A stretch of DNA of 64,000 bases from Berberis thunbergii (Eukaryota; Streptophyta; Magnoliopsida; Ranunculales; Berberidaceae): NCBI GenBank assembly GCA_003290165.1, contig QNQO01010727.1:62001-126000 (forward strand). Reading direction: 5' to 3'. Below the pieces are notes generated by a model. It was not told where the DNA came from and searched no databases. It was given only the letters and a program-made list of their open reading frames with translations. This document shows positions 1-15,000 of this stretch, piece by piece. How positions within the stretch are numbered: the stretch's first letter is position 1; each line of letters begins with the position of its first letter. The position numbers were made by a program, and so were the translations under genes.

Positions 1-3000
1 CCGCCCATTGTGGGCATGTGCAGATGGGCGAATCTTTCTTGAAACGTTTTCTCCTTTGTATAAACAAGCTTACGACTTCCTTATTGCAATTGCGGAGCCC
101 GTTTGCAGGTACAATTGGTGAATTTGCTTCTAATTTTTTTCAATTTAATCTAAAGATGTCTATTTAGTTAATAAGCTTCTTGATTGATTCAAAAACATTT
201 TTATCTTGAATCTATTCCCGAACTTGAGTTTGTAAGTTTTTTTTATTTATTTTTATTTTCCTAGGATCTGATTTTGAGTTTGACCTTTGATGTATGTGTT
301 ATGTAGACCAGAATCAATGCACGAGTATAACTTAACTCCGCACTCTTTATATGCTGCGGTGTCGGTTGGGCTTGAGACTGAAACCATCATTAATGTTTTG
401 AACAAATTGTCAAAAACAAAGCTACCTAAGGAGATGATTGATTTCATCCATGGTTCTACTGCCAATTATGGTAAAGTGAAGCTTGTGTTAAAGAAGAATC
501 GGTATTTCATTGAGTCGCCATTTCCGGAGGCAAGAACTGCAACTCATTTGGATTGATTATTTGTTGGTTGTTTTGATGACAGATTCAGTCATTTTTGTTT
601 GATCTGAACTATCTTTGTGGATCTATAGGTACTAAAGACATTATTACGAGACGAGGTCATATCTCGTGCAAGGATTTCTAATGAGGTTGGTTTTAGTGTT
701 TCATGGGATTCGGAACAAAATTTTTTAGTGGCATACATACATTATTTTTCCTTTCACATTTTCTTTCGATTGTTGAATGACATTATGGCGGAGCACATGT
801 GATTTGGTGTGATTGATCACATCAAGTATGGAAATCAGTATGCTAAGTCAGATATTTGATTTGACTGATGTGATGTGATCCTATATCATGAGAAAGGGAT
901 GAAACTTGTTTTAGAGTGGAGAAGTGAACAATTGTGAGGTTTTAGTTAAACGTATGAAAAAACTGTATGTATCTCTTTGAAGGCATAACCAGAAGTTTTT
1001 TTACATCTAAGCTGATCAAAACTAACAAATAAAGACATGAGATCCGTCAAATCTGACCACAGATAACTTAGTCCGAGGGCTAATTACTTTATTAATACTA
1101 ACGTTACTACAAATACTAATGAATTGAAGTCGAGTGATGACCTGCCCGTGTTTCCTGAGTAGGTTCCGTCTTTCTAATAGGCTTCAAGAGTCATTTTGAG
1201 TATCTGTTTTTCTTATGCCATTTCTCCATAGAAATCTCGTCCAGCATAGTGGCAGAAAGTGGGGTTGTATGCCTGCTGTTGGCAACGCAGAGATAATAGT
1301 GGGCTCACAGAACCTTTTATAGCAAAGGAAATTGGGTATAGGCTCACATTTTAACAGCCATGGTAAATTTGGAGGAGCATAATATGAGGATCTTCAAAGG
1401 GGAACAAACAGAGACACTAATCAATTGCTGTGCAGTTTTTCTTAAGTGCACTGGTAAAGTGCTTGGTAACTTGCGTGGTGGCTACCAGGCACCGTAGGAT
1501 TGCATTGAGATAAGTGAATGCAATCCTATGGTGTCTGATAGCACCAGGCAAGACACTAGTGCACTGTAGTATTACTCATTGCTATGTAATATGACGGCAG
1601 CGTTGGTTTGGGGGGATTACTATTCATAAGAGACGTACAGTTTAGAATATGTTCAATTGGTGATGTTATTCTACAACTAGTTTAGTTCAAGGCTTTGTAA
1701 AAAAATCATGTCACATCCGAGTTTCTCACTCGTCCAAATTTCTCTAATGAAACCATGTTCTTTGTCGCTGTAAAAATTAAAAATAGAGTAAAATATAAGA
1801 AACAAACAAATAATAATAATAATAATCCATATGAAACCCTCTTATGAAGTTTTTAGTTTGCTAATGTCAAAAAAATGTGAAAGATTGCAAGAAGCTGAGG
1901 AAGCCTACAAAAGAACAACAAATCAATCAAATACTGATAACTAGTCCTCCCAAAAGATCCTCTCTGCGAGCAAATGAAGCCTAAACTTGACCGCATCTAA
2001 AATTCTATGAAAATTTTACACCAACTACATAAATAAGATTGTGATCTCCAAGTTGCACCCATCAATCCCTGTACCCCCTCAATATACATGTCCATCCAGC
2101 CACAACAACAACAAAGCGAATCTTGCATTACTAAAAGGACAATGAAAAATAGTTCATTGATCCAGAGTGTCTTGTGCCCCTTTTTTAGGCTTTGCTTCCT
2201 CTTTTTGAACTTTATTATTATTATTTTTTTAAATTTAGTTTTAGGTAGATGTTTTGACACCCTTGATGTCCTACATGTATGTGCTCTTGTTTAGGGTTCA
2301 AATGATTCTTTTACTATTAGCAAGACACTGGGAGAAATTGAAGGTCGTCATGAAGAATTGTTGGATGGAATCGAGTCAGCAGCAGCTGCCGCTGAAGAGA
2401 AAGACACACATGCTTTTGAAATCGACCCCAGCCAGGTACTTCATTATATGTAAATGGCCAGCTGATTTGTGCCACATCGTTGAAAGCATTTGCTTGAAAT
2501 AAAACGCTTAAAAATTTTTATTCGATGGATGACAGAATAAACTTGTAGTCTTTTACCTGATAGGTGGAAAATGTGAAGGAACGCTGTTTGCCAAATCATT
2601 TGAATTATCCTATGCTGGAGGAGTATGACTTCAGAAATGACACCGTAAGTTGTATTCATGAGTTTCATATAGTATTTATTACTAGTTTTCAAGCGCAGCA
2701 ATGCACACTCTGGTCCGCTTTAATTGCCCTATTGAGAAGAATAGAAAAAATCTCAACAATTGTCTCCTTGATCGAGAAGGAGATCGTCAAGCAATACTTT
2801 GGTGTTAATGTATGGAGATCACTTCACTGTTTGAAAAAGCAATAGCTCAGCGCTTTTGCACTTTGTGGTCTATTGTTTGTTTGTTTTTATTTTTTCTCTT
2901 CGCATCTACTAAAATCTGCACTGTTACTACTCACGGGGAAGTTTTTGTCAGATATCCTACCCACCACATATAACCTTTCCAAACACCCCCAAAAAAGAAA

Positions 3001-6000
3001 AAAGTTTCATACTCCATTACTTACAAAACACCCCTGCCTCAATTCATTCACGTCTTTGGATGAATTGTACAATTCCAACAGGCCTTATTGAGTAACTGAC
3101 AGTATGGACAGATTTTGCCATTTTTTGGAAGAATGGAGCAAAATTTAGATAAGGGGAACATAACCTCCACTTAAATGTTGGATAAGAAGCAATATATCAA
3201 AGAAAGTTTGTGTATATGTCAGATTTTGGTTTTAGTTTTATCTCTCAGTTGATGTATACTAGAACATATGTACTCTCTGCACTGCTCCTTTTTGGTGAAA
3301 TAGAGGTGCAAAGTTCTTTTGTATTTGTAAAAAAACTGACATTCCTTGTTTCAATAATGTGACAATTTCTTTAAGTTGGAAAACTTTTCCCCACTCTCTC
3401 TCCCATTCTTCTGCTTTGTATCAGGCTGCTCACATGACTACTAGTTCAGCCTCCATTTGATTATTTAATGGCTGCAAATATTCTGATGAAATTGAATTGT
3501 CTATTGCTATATTGTTAGAGATGTCCAAGGAAATATGTGCATACTACAATTTAAGAGGAGTTATTTAGCTAAAAATAATAATTTTTTTTTCCATATCCAT
3601 ATTCCAGTATATAATCAGAGGCCCACATTTCATCAAACAATTTGAAAATGTTTCAAATTACAACTTTCAGTTCCAGAACATGCCAACTTCAACCTCCATT
3701 TCCTTTCAGTTCCAGAACATGCCAACTTCAACCTCCATTTCCCTTCTTTATTATGGTATACTAAACTAGGTACCCCGCCTACCAAAACATCTGAACAGTA
3801 AGCAATCCAAGATCATTAACATAGCAGTACTACTGGGAACCCTAGTGTTATTCTAGATTTCAAATGTAACCACACTAAGCAATAATAAAATACTATTCCC
3901 TATTATGTTGTTCATAACTTCCACCAAAAAGTCATCAAAGGGATATGTTTACACCGATTCACGCTCACAAATCTATTGAACCTACTCCCATCTATCCGAC
4001 CAGTAAAACATATTTTAGGTTTAAAAGCTTTATCAGAACTTGGAATGAGAGAGGAAATGAGGTAGAGGGGGAGAAGACAACTGGGTGGGTTGTCAAAGAT
4101 TATTTGGGAAGAAGATGGTGTAGCCATTCCAAGAGTCATGGGCCATTAGAGCGCAAACTCCGATCCAATCCATGTAGTGTTGTTGACCCTTGCAATAATG
4201 ATGGTTAGAAAAATCTTCAAATGTGTTGTTATTCCCTTGCAATAGCCTTACGAAATTTCTCAAATATCATCATCCAATAAATACTCAGATTCATTCCTCA
4301 AATCAACTCTCCATCAATTTTTGGAGGGAGAGAAACAATAGAACTTTCAGAGATAGTAGGAAGGATATTGATAAGTTGTGGATTAATGCGAATGTCACTT
4401 TGTGGCTGTGGGACTCTGACTGGGACAAATTTGTGGATATTCAGTTTTCTTCTTGTATGGTCAGTTGGGACAACATTCTTCTCAATTGATTCTTTTGCAG
4501 ATTTGTAAATCTTTTGTACTAACACTAATTTTTTGGCTTTTACTGAATATATCATTATACTTGTTTTTCTAATAAAATAGAAACTCGCCATCAATTTTTG
4601 GAGAAGGGATGAAGCATGAAAATATGCACCATTCAGGGCTTTAGATGTAGAGAAGTTTGAGAGGGATATTGTGGGAAGAAGGCGTGGAACACTGTTTGGA
4701 GAAGTCCAATGTAAAGGGTATTTGTAGTTGGGATTTGGGAGAACACAACCCTTGAAGCTCCAATCTCTATCCTTGGATTTTGACATGAACGGCCAGTACG
4801 AATTATATGGAACAGTGTGTTCACTCGTGCCTTGATCCCGAGAAAGGCCTACTTATATATTTTTTTTCTTTAAATGAAAAAGAAAGAAGATAAGGTAGGC
4901 TATCCATTGCAAAAGGAGGCTATCTCAGTCTACCATATTTGTATTTTTGTTCTTCAGTGGCAATGAGGTTTTATGTACAGATAAGAAGACAAAAAGAAAT
5001 GGAGCCTCATAAAAGGGAAGCCTGAGGATTTGGCAACCTCAAGGCATTGAGATCCAAAGCCAATGTCCCACCCCTATAACGATCCCAACCCAATAAACAA
5101 AACAAGAGTAAAAGATGAATAGTTTGTTTCTGATTCTTCCCTGACTTTTCATCACCTGATAAGTTGAAATTGTTAAACTCAACCTGATATTGATTTGCCT
5201 TGGCTTCTTTAATTTTGAATACAAAATGGAACATATTATCTACACAGCATCATATTGATGCCAAACTGATTGGCAATTACGAAGATCCTGTTTATCATTT
5301 GAAATTGATATTATTGGCATCTTCTTCGTCGTAAATGACACTCTTCTGGGACTGTAGGTTAACCCTGATCTCAACATGGAACTGAAGCCTCAAGCCCAAC
5401 CTCGACCATACCAGGAAAAGAGTCTTAGCAAAATGTTTGGTAATGGTAAGTTTCCTAGTGAAATGACAAGGTTTCTACAATTCTACTTATTACCAATTTT
5501 CGCGAGATTGAGATGCCTCTTTCATCTTTAAGGTGTATGTTCATATAACAATATTTCCAACTTTAGTTTTGACAGACCTATCTGTGTGCTCATATTGCCT
5601 ATCATTATAGTTTCAATTTTTTTCAAGGAGTTGCATCTCTCTCCCACTTTATTATGAAGGCTAGTTTGTGGATGTGCCAGAGTTTCCTTAATCATATCTG
5701 TTGTTTTTATGGAAGGTGGCTTAATTGAAACTGTGCAATGACATTTGGACAAGGCGTTTACTAAATGTTGTTACATAATTTTGCAGGTAGAGCTAGATCT
5801 GGCATTATTGTTCTACCTTGTGGAGCAGGAAAATCTCTTGTTGGTGTTTCTGCAGCCAGTCGAATTCGTAAAAGCTGCTTGTGCTTAGCAACAAATGCTG
5901 TTTCTGTGGATCAATGGGCTTTTCAGTTCAAGCTCTGGTCTACCATACGAGAAGATCAAATCTGTCGTTTCACATCTGATAGCAAAGAAAGATTCCGAGG

Positions 6001-9000
6001 TAATGTTGGTGTTGTTGTCACCACATATAACATGGTTGCTTTTGGTGGTAAACGGTCTGAAGAGTCCGAGAAAATCATTGAAGAGATAAGAAACAGAGAA
6101 TGGGGCTTGCTTCTTATGGATGAGGTAATTTCTTTTTACATTTTCATTTCGGGTTTAATGTATAAGGTGGTATTAGTTTCATAATTTCTCAGCACAAATG
6201 AAGTGATTATCGTGGTCTCATAATTGTGCCCCGCTTTAAAGATTTATGGTATTAGCCCTAGTTAAAAGGATTTCAATTGGATTATCAGATTTTGGCCTTG
6301 TTTACCTGTGTCCTATTGTTCATGGTTTCCTCTATCTCTTTCTTTTAATAATCTGGTCTATAGGTGCATGTGGTTCCTGCACACATGTTTCGTAAGGTCA
6401 TCAGCATAACCAAGTCTCACTGCAAACTTGGGCTCACTGGTATGTATTTCTTAGATTGGTTTACCTCCCCTACCTTCTCCCATTTGAGAACTAAAACCTT
6501 GTTCCACCTTTCCACTTTGTGATTCTCAGCAACACTGGTGAGAGAAGATGAACGTATCACAGATCTGAATTTTCTTATTGGTCCAAAATTGTATGAAGCG
6601 AATTGGTTGGATTTGGTGAAGGGTGGCTTCATTGCAAATGTTCAGTGTGCTGAAGTTTGGTGTCCAATGACAAAGGAGTTCTTTGGTGAATATTTGAAAA
6701 AGGAAAATTCGAAGAAAAAACAGGTATTTATTACAACTCTGCATATTTATTTATTTTTAACATTTCTTTGTTGATAAATATTGTTTTGTAGGTTATACAG
6801 TTTTTTGTTTTCTATAGAAATGCTTGGACACATATTAGAACACCTTTTTCTTTGGTATTTATATATCTATCTATCTATATATATATATACATATAGGTGG
6901 ATGCAAGTGATTGGCTCAGCTCAGGGTTTTCAAACTTTGTTTGGCTTTGGTCGAAAATTTTGAACCAAAATAACACATTATTGGTTTGGATCGCGGCATT
7001 GACCAAACTCATGATAAATTCATCACTACAACTACAGCTAAATTAGAACTATGATAAACCCTAAATAAGAGCTGAACAAAATAACATAAATTCTATTCAA
7101 TCAATCACCATCGACAATGTTCAACTTTATACCTTATTTATAAGCTTAATACATTCTTTGGTAAACAATCTAAACCTAAACCTAATTTGGCTAATGCCCT
7201 AATTAATATGGTTTTATTATATCTAGTTCAATTACAAATAACTACTACGAATTATCCACTGGCATCACCCTTCCCGGTTTGAAGACGTTCGTATTTGAGC
7301 TTGAAGTTGAAGAAATCAAATAAGCACAAACAAACACAGGGGAAAGTGCATGAGAAGAAGTCGACTTTGAACTTTTTCGTTGTAGTTACTATTATCACAA
7401 ATAAGTAAATTCAAATTGTGCCACCAAATACAAAGTCTAAGATAAGTCCTCGTTTCAAAGGATATCCATTACAAAATTTCAATGTTTGTGTGCAAAAATT
7501 TCTTGAATGGAACTGCAAAACTGTCCCAAATTGGATTAGAAAATTTGTCCTACGGCTGTGTGTATGCTATCTTGTGGTGGTGAACAATTGAGCATAAAAA
7601 GTACTGGAATCAACAACCTGTGGTGATAAATAACACAACCCAAATTGAACACTGTCTTTTTCACGATGAAGATCATCTTCTTCATATGAATTGTACCGAA
7701 TAGAGCTAGGAACCTTGTTGTGTGCATGAGGGGTTGGTTGAGGGGATCTTTGACAATGTGGGTTGAGGAGGCCATATCGCGGTGGATCATGATCGGGCCA
7801 AAGATGTTGATTGACCGGTGGCAACTAAGTTCTATGTAATATTGACTTTCGAGTGACAATAATAATTGGTGACTAGAAGATCGGTGCTGGCCGGATTTCG
7901 GTATGGTTTCCACTATTCCCTCTTCAAACTCTTTCTTCCGGATTTCAGTATGGTTTCCACTAGGGATGCATGGGGGTGGATGTGTGGGTTGTAAGTGGGC
8001 GATAGGTGGCGAGGGGAAGATGGGGTGGTCGATCGGGCTAGAGGAGCGCCACCGACGGTGTTGCTGTTGGTGGCATCGTGGCTGGTGCTAATCAGAGGCC
8101 AACTGTGCCCCTTGCGGGTGCTCGATGACTTCCTTGTTGGCTGTTCCACTTTACCAAAACATTTGTTGTATCTTCTTCACTTCCTATGTTACTCTCTTAG
8201 CGATTTCCTTCTAAACCCAATGTTGCAACCTTGCAGTTTATTCTGTTATTCCTTTTCTCTTTTGATTCTCTCTCGATCTAGCTTTTGTTCTATCCCTGCC
8301 AATCTGTTTCGCTAATATTCTTCTCTAAGGCGTTTTTCTTGTTCCTTTTAAGCTTCCATGACTTCTCTTCTGCATACTTTGTAGATTTAGTCCGTGTCAA
8401 CATACATAATAGGAATTGCTTCTGATTTTGTTTTTTCCTAATTCCCAATTGAGATGAGAAACATGGAAAATATGTTAAGGCATATACAGTTTGACATTAT
8501 TGTTTTATGTAGCCTTTAAAAATTACAGGAAAGGAAAATATTTATTATAAAATTCATTGGCCAATGGAATACGTGTCATTTCAGGTTAGGTTTTGCTGCT
8601 TAGCTTGAAATAACCTAACATTTGTGGTAGACTTCAACCCTATCCAACCTTCCCAAGTAACAATCTGTTTCCCATTTGTTAGATGCATATGGCCTTCTAC
8701 TTGTATGATTTGCTTGATTTCATTCATTATATTTTTTTATACAAAATACTGTGTTGTACTTTCAGGCACTATATGTCATGAATCCAAATAAGTTCAGGGC
8801 TTGCGAGTTTCTGATACGGTTTCATGAGGAACAGCGTGGTGATAAAATTATTGTTTTTGCTGACAATCTTTTTGCACTCACTGAGTATGCAATGAAGCTT
8901 AAGAAGCCTATGATTTATGGTGCCACCAGGTTTTCATCGACATATCCTATGTTTTGGTTTGCTTACTCTTCATTTATTGTGCTTTCTTGCTAAGTGGCTA

Positions 9001-12000
9001 CTTTTCCTTCTGTTTGTTCAGTCATCAGGAGAGGACACGAATTCTCTATGCTTTCAAGCACAGTCCTGACGTAAACACCGTTTTCCTTTCAAAGGTATTC
9101 CATCAATTTTTTTTTTCTTTTCATCTTTAAAGTTTAAATCAGCTAGGTTTTATCTAGACATTTTGAAGTAGCACATCTGAAACACCTAAAAAGTTTTGCC
9201 TTCCTGTCCCAAACCACTCTATTACCCCTCTCTAATCTTCACAACCACTCCATCCCAACTGACCCCCCTGTTGCATCCACTTTATTAACTATTTTCCTCA
9301 TCTGTATACCTCTTTCACTCCCTGCTCTATGCAATTGATAAATTATTATTATTAATTTTTTTTTTTCATTTTTCGGTTCCTTTGTCCATTTGGAGTATGC
9401 TAGGTAACCATATTCCCTAGTTCTGGGTTTGTTCCATGTTGAGTCAATATGTTTAACTTTACGTATTCGTCCTTGTAGGTAGGAGATAATTCAATAGATA
9501 TTCCAGAGGCAAATGTTATAATCCAGATTTCATCTCATGCTGGTTCAAGGCGTCAGGAAGCCCAACGATTGGGTCGTATTCTTAGGGCGAAGGTATGTGT
9601 TCATGATGTTTTATTCTACTCTTAAAAGTGCTAGGTGTCAGTACTTCCACTCTAAGCAATTTGTAGTGTAGCAAAGAGTATGAAGAGGAATTCTACTTTC
9701 GCCAAAAAGTGGGAGTTTGCCTTTTCTACTTTGCATTATTGGATTATGCTTCCCAATTTCTGATGTTTATCAATGTCTCTACTCTCTACAGGGAAAGCTT
9801 CAGGACAGGATGGCTGGAGGAAAAGAAGAGTACAACGCCTTCTTTTATTCCCTTGTATCTACCGATACACAGGTACTCATTAGCAATTCGTTTTTTTCTT
9901 TGGATGTAGGGTCTGTGTCTCATCTCACTTTTTTTTTTTTTTTCCATAAAAGAGGTCATATGATATACTCATAATCATTTATTTTTTATTATGCCTGTTC
10001 TGATGTTAACTTTTCTTGCGTGTGGGATGTAGGAAATGTATTACTCTACAAAGAGACAACAATTTTTGATTGACCAAGGTTATAGCTTCAAGGTACCTTA
10101 TCTAATTACATTCTTACTGAACTTCAGATACTTTATAGTAAAAATATAATTATTATTGAAGTTGAAGACTGCCAAATTACTAGTTATACAGCGGTAGCTC
10201 TGTGTATGTTGCATCATTTTCAGTTATAGTTGTCCCATCAGAAGCTTGTCATGTATACTACTAGGGTATTCCCCGTGCTATTGGTACTCCACATACAATT
10301 TTTTTTTTTTTTTTTTTTTTTTTTGCAAAATATCAAGTACTGAACACCCCGCCATCATCCACACTTTCGCCCTCAATCAGTTTTGAAGTGCAAGCTTACT
10401 CTAAGGTAAAAATATATACTATAGACTTTAGGATTAGACTTGGCCAAAATTTGAATCAATTGGGGGAAAAAATTCAAACTCTGAAAGTGAGGTCCCCACC
10501 AAATTTTGAATTCACAATACATGAAATTCAGGGTTTTGTTTGAATGTGCATTAAGATGCACGTCTCATTTCTTTGAAAAATAGTGAAATACTAACGACGT
10601 GAAATGCATTAGACCTTTTTAATAATAATTTTTAGCGTTTATATTGGTCATTGGTCATTGGTTTCATTGGAAAGATCTTCAAAATGCATTTATACCAAGT
10701 TTACCAAAATTCGACAACCAAGTAATATTTATAACAATTTCAATTTTTGAGAAAAAAACATACAAAATTTTCTCTCCCCGCCACATGTAATTCCACTAAC
10801 TATTTTCACCATTTTTCAATTTCTTGGTTGTTCTAGATGTTTTATATTTGCAAATATACCACTATAGAAAATGAATCTCAGCCCTTAACATCTTTTCCAA
10901 CTTTCAATCTTAGCCATTTTTTTTATCTCCAATTCCTTATGAATAATGAAACACCATTCTAATTTGTACGATAGATAATAATACTAATACTTGAGTTTAT
11001 GTTATTTAATCGACGATTATTATTAATCCTTCATTAATTCTCAAAAAAAAATTTCTTATTGTAAACATATTATTTAAAAGGATAGATAAATTTTGTTTAT
11101 AAAACACATGCCGATTAATTTCGCTTAATCCTGATTAATCTCATAACAACGCTGAACTAATAAGGTCTGATTAATAATTTAACTAAATAGCTTGGAGTAC
11201 TTGTGAAGTGTTTTTGTCTTTATCATCTCGAAAGTACTCCCCCTGAAATATTTTTGCGGTAAGTCCTGCTGACACAGTCAATAGGAGCCAGCTTGGTTTC
11301 AAGGTACTTTAAAGAAGCTCTCTTCCTCGCTCTGTCTTCTATTTTGAAATTTGGTATTAAAGAAATTTCTTATGAAAATAGTAAAAAAAAAAGTGAGGTG
11401 TTGCAAAGAACCACAAAAATAAAAAAAAATAGGGGAGGGAAGGTAAGGGTAGAGGAGAAAGTGTCAATGTTCTGGATTATTGTAAAAATAGAGAAGTTTG
11501 GGAGGAAGCAGGGTAAAGCAAGGAAATTTTTTAGGGTGGGACATTCATAAACATATGATTTTAAGTCTTTATAACTACAAAATTATGTCATTTTTTTACG
11601 TTGTCATAAAAAGAAAAGAAGAAAAAAAACCTTTGTTTTGGCATATATATTTATGTTTCGACATGCATATTCATAGGGGTGGGCAATGTTGGTTCGGTTC
11701 GATTTTTAGACTCAAATCGATTTCATTCGGTTTGCCTAAAATCCAAATCGAAGCCGAATTTTTATTTGTAAACCAATGAAACCGGTTGGACCGAATTTCG
11801 GATCAGTTGGACCCAAAGATATCGAAGAAACAAATAAAATAAGATATCGAAGCAACAAATAAGAGATCGAAAGAGATAAATTGAACCACAAAAAAGCAGA
11901 TCAAACCACAACAAGATAGATCCAACAACAAACAAGATAGATTAAATTGAAAAGAGATGAGAAGAAGAAAAATAAATCGAACCTGCAAACTGCAATTACC

Positions 12001-15000
12001 CTTGATAATGATCGCTTAGAGAGAGAGATCGAAAGAGGGTGTAGATCTTTAGTGTAACAGGGTGTTGGAGTCTCAGATGATCAAATCGAAATAAGAAGAT
12101 TTTTAGTTTTAGAGTTTGGCGGTCGTTTGGGTTTGAGAGTGAAAGAGAGAAACTGAAAGAGAAAGGGTTGTGTGCGTTTTGGGTTTTTATTTTTTGGAGT
12201 GATTCAGTGCAATAGGGTGCACCGCATGGCATTTGTTGCACCAATCAGGTATTGACACTTACCTATTTTTGTATTTATTTATATATATCTAATTAATTGG
12301 TCGGTTCGGTTTTAATCGGTCGGTTCAGAACCGTAGACCAGTTTCGAATCGTTTATAATCGGTTTCGGTTTAGTTTAAATGATTTTCTTTTCACTCATAT
12401 TTCGGTTCGGTTACTGAACTGAAATTGAAAACATGTTCGGTCGGTTAACCGCATTTAAATCGATTTTTTGCTCGCCCCTACATATTCATCTCAATTATTG
12501 AAAAAAATGAATATTTTACAACTACCCTGTAGAAATCATAATATCACGATTGCACATTTGCTAATGCCGTAAAAATACTCATGTAATATTTTTAAACAAT
12601 GAATCATTCTAACTAAGCAGTTGTGATACTCATTAGCACAACAAGCGAGAGGCTGATCCCTTGGGAAAGTATAATGTTTTCTTCTCCAAATTACTATATT
12701 AAATAATAGTGATTTGGCTTATTTATTACTTATATCACTTAAACATTATATGACTAATTTGTATTTATGTAATTTTTAATTAACAAAAACTACAAGATAT
12801 ATAACAAGAATGACAATTTTCTAGGTTGGATTTGGAATCATCCACCATATTCTCAAGAATGTTGTTCAATTTTTATCGATTAAATAGTTTTTACTCAACA
12901 TTCATTTAATAAACTTAGATTTAATAGTAAAAAAATATATGTTAGACCTAATTGACACATGGCGTGAATATGTAGTAGCCTAGTAGGATAACATCCCAAA
13001 ATTTCGTGCCCCCAAGACCAATTCTCGTTTAAGTATTGGGTGTCTTTTGTAACTGTACTTAAAAACATTCCTTACTCGCCTTCCAAAAACTATTTTGTGT
13101 GAGGATCTGATGTGGCTTTGCTTTAAGGTACCATTTTCTATAAAAACCTCTCATCTCAGCGTCAGAGTGTTGCTATAAGGCCGCCTTTGGCGACTAGGAC
13201 ATTCTTATTTATAAAGAGCACAAAGAAAAATCCTTGTATGAGCAACTTAAACATCAACATAATTTGTTGTTACAAATCAGAATGTGTAAACATCTAAAAT
13301 AGACAGAAGTCTAAATCAATATATCCAAAACGTGAAGCCAGTGAGAACTCTTACCTCTTGTTGCCGAGCTGCAATACATCCAAGAGGATTTGATTCACTT
13401 TTTCAATAAATTAAAAGTAGCCAAAGTGGGGGTTTGATTGTGGACTAGAGTCCTGCATACAATCCTATGGATAGTTTGGAAAGAATGAAACTCTGGGTAT
13501 CTTTAAGGGCGACAGAATATCTCATCCTCCAAATGACATCAATAATGTGGTATTGGGTCTCTGTTGCAAAAATTGTAAGGAACTATCGAGTGATGATTTT
13601 ATGTTCTTTGGAAAACCTTGTTTTTATGTTGTAACTTTGTATATATTTCCATTCTTACTCAACTCACTAAGGTACCTGCCTCTAATAGAATTGCTGTTTT
13701 CTGATACAGAAGAAAATTCTCTTCAAAAAAATCTCTGCTCGAGGCTGCTCGCCCGTGACAAAAAACTTTTGCACCAATTTTTGATAGAAAACACGAGGCT
13801 TAATTCTCTCCCTTTCTTTCCCATCCCAATCTGTTATTGACAGTTTCCCCTAGATTATTTAGTGTTTAAAACCAAATGCAAGTTTAAAGTAATAAATGAT
13901 GACATGTAAGAGATTTCCTTATTTCTCTAAGTTATTAAATTTCTAGTTTCATAAATAAACAGTTAAATGGCTCCTTAATTTGATTAGAACCTTAAGTTTT
14001 TTAGTTTCAATATGTTATTAGCAGGAAACTTTCACTGCTAAAGCCTAAAAGTAATTTGTGATCTATGCCATAATCTTTACAGTTTACAGTAATAATTGCT
14101 TTAAATAATTAAATTCAAGGATTGCTCAAGAAATTTTCCATTAGTTTATAAGTATACGTTGCCCCCAAAGTTTAGCCTAATATCAATATAACCCCCAAAA
14201 TTGACCAACGAGTGTGATTAATGTGGACTTCTAATTTTTCTTCAAATGCTGGCAGATTATTACAGGCCTACCTCCACCTGATACGGGGAATGAATTGAAC
14301 TATTACACCCGTGAAGATCAATTGCAGCTTCTCAACAAGGTTGCTCTCCAAACTATATGGTATAGCTTTAAGCAATGTATTGTTGTTGAATCACAAGTCC
14401 TGAAGATGTCTTTTTATTGCAGGTTCTTAATGCTGGTGATGATATGGTTGGTTTAGAGCAACTAGACGAAGATACTGATGACATAGCACTGATTAAAGCT
14501 CGTCGGTCCATGGGATCAATGAGTGCCATGTCTGGTGCACACGGGATGGTTTACATGGAATACAAGTATGATTTTTCCTATGTTTTTATATGGGGATTGG
14601 GTTTGGAGTCTCTCAAACGTTTAATTCATACCCAGCAGGACACATTTTCATAATTTTACATTTCGGGTCCCTAGCAAAATAAAAGGAATTGTTTTTTAAA
14701 CTCTTTTGAGCTTCGTTCGAGTTGAAATTTTCAATACACTACCAATAGAAACATGTTAAAGCTTCAGACTTTTTTCGGTCCAATTTCTCAAGATAAGTAT
14801 TGAGGTGCCTAATATTAAATATCTTGATAAACGTTCTTTATGAATGTTTTAAGGACCACCCAGAAGTGGGTGGTTTTGAACACTGGGCACTAGCCGACCT
14901 ATCGGCTTATGTTGCGCCCAAAGTGGGCTCTCACTCACTTCACTCATTTCATGATATTTATAGAGAAATTCTTTTTATCCCACTTAGTGCGGATCTCAAG

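Larger units (their letters stand above)
2645..5357 (+). other. XPB intron 5 (2.7 kb)
   Basis: This intron lies between exon 5 (ending at GAC ACC) and exon 6 (starting at GTT AAC CCT). It carries a 39-bp tandem duplication (3664-3741) and a LINE 3' remnant (about 4300-4580). The rest is AT-rich with no coding signal. Confidence 0.8.

Noticed and set aside
3912..4208. Gene in XPB intron 5
   Set aside because: Open frames on both strands have no family match; next to LINE remnants, so probably repeat-derived.
7536..8315. Several open frames in XPB intron 9
   Set aside because: Overlapping frames on both strands, no homology and no splice logic; the intron boundaries on either side are well supported.
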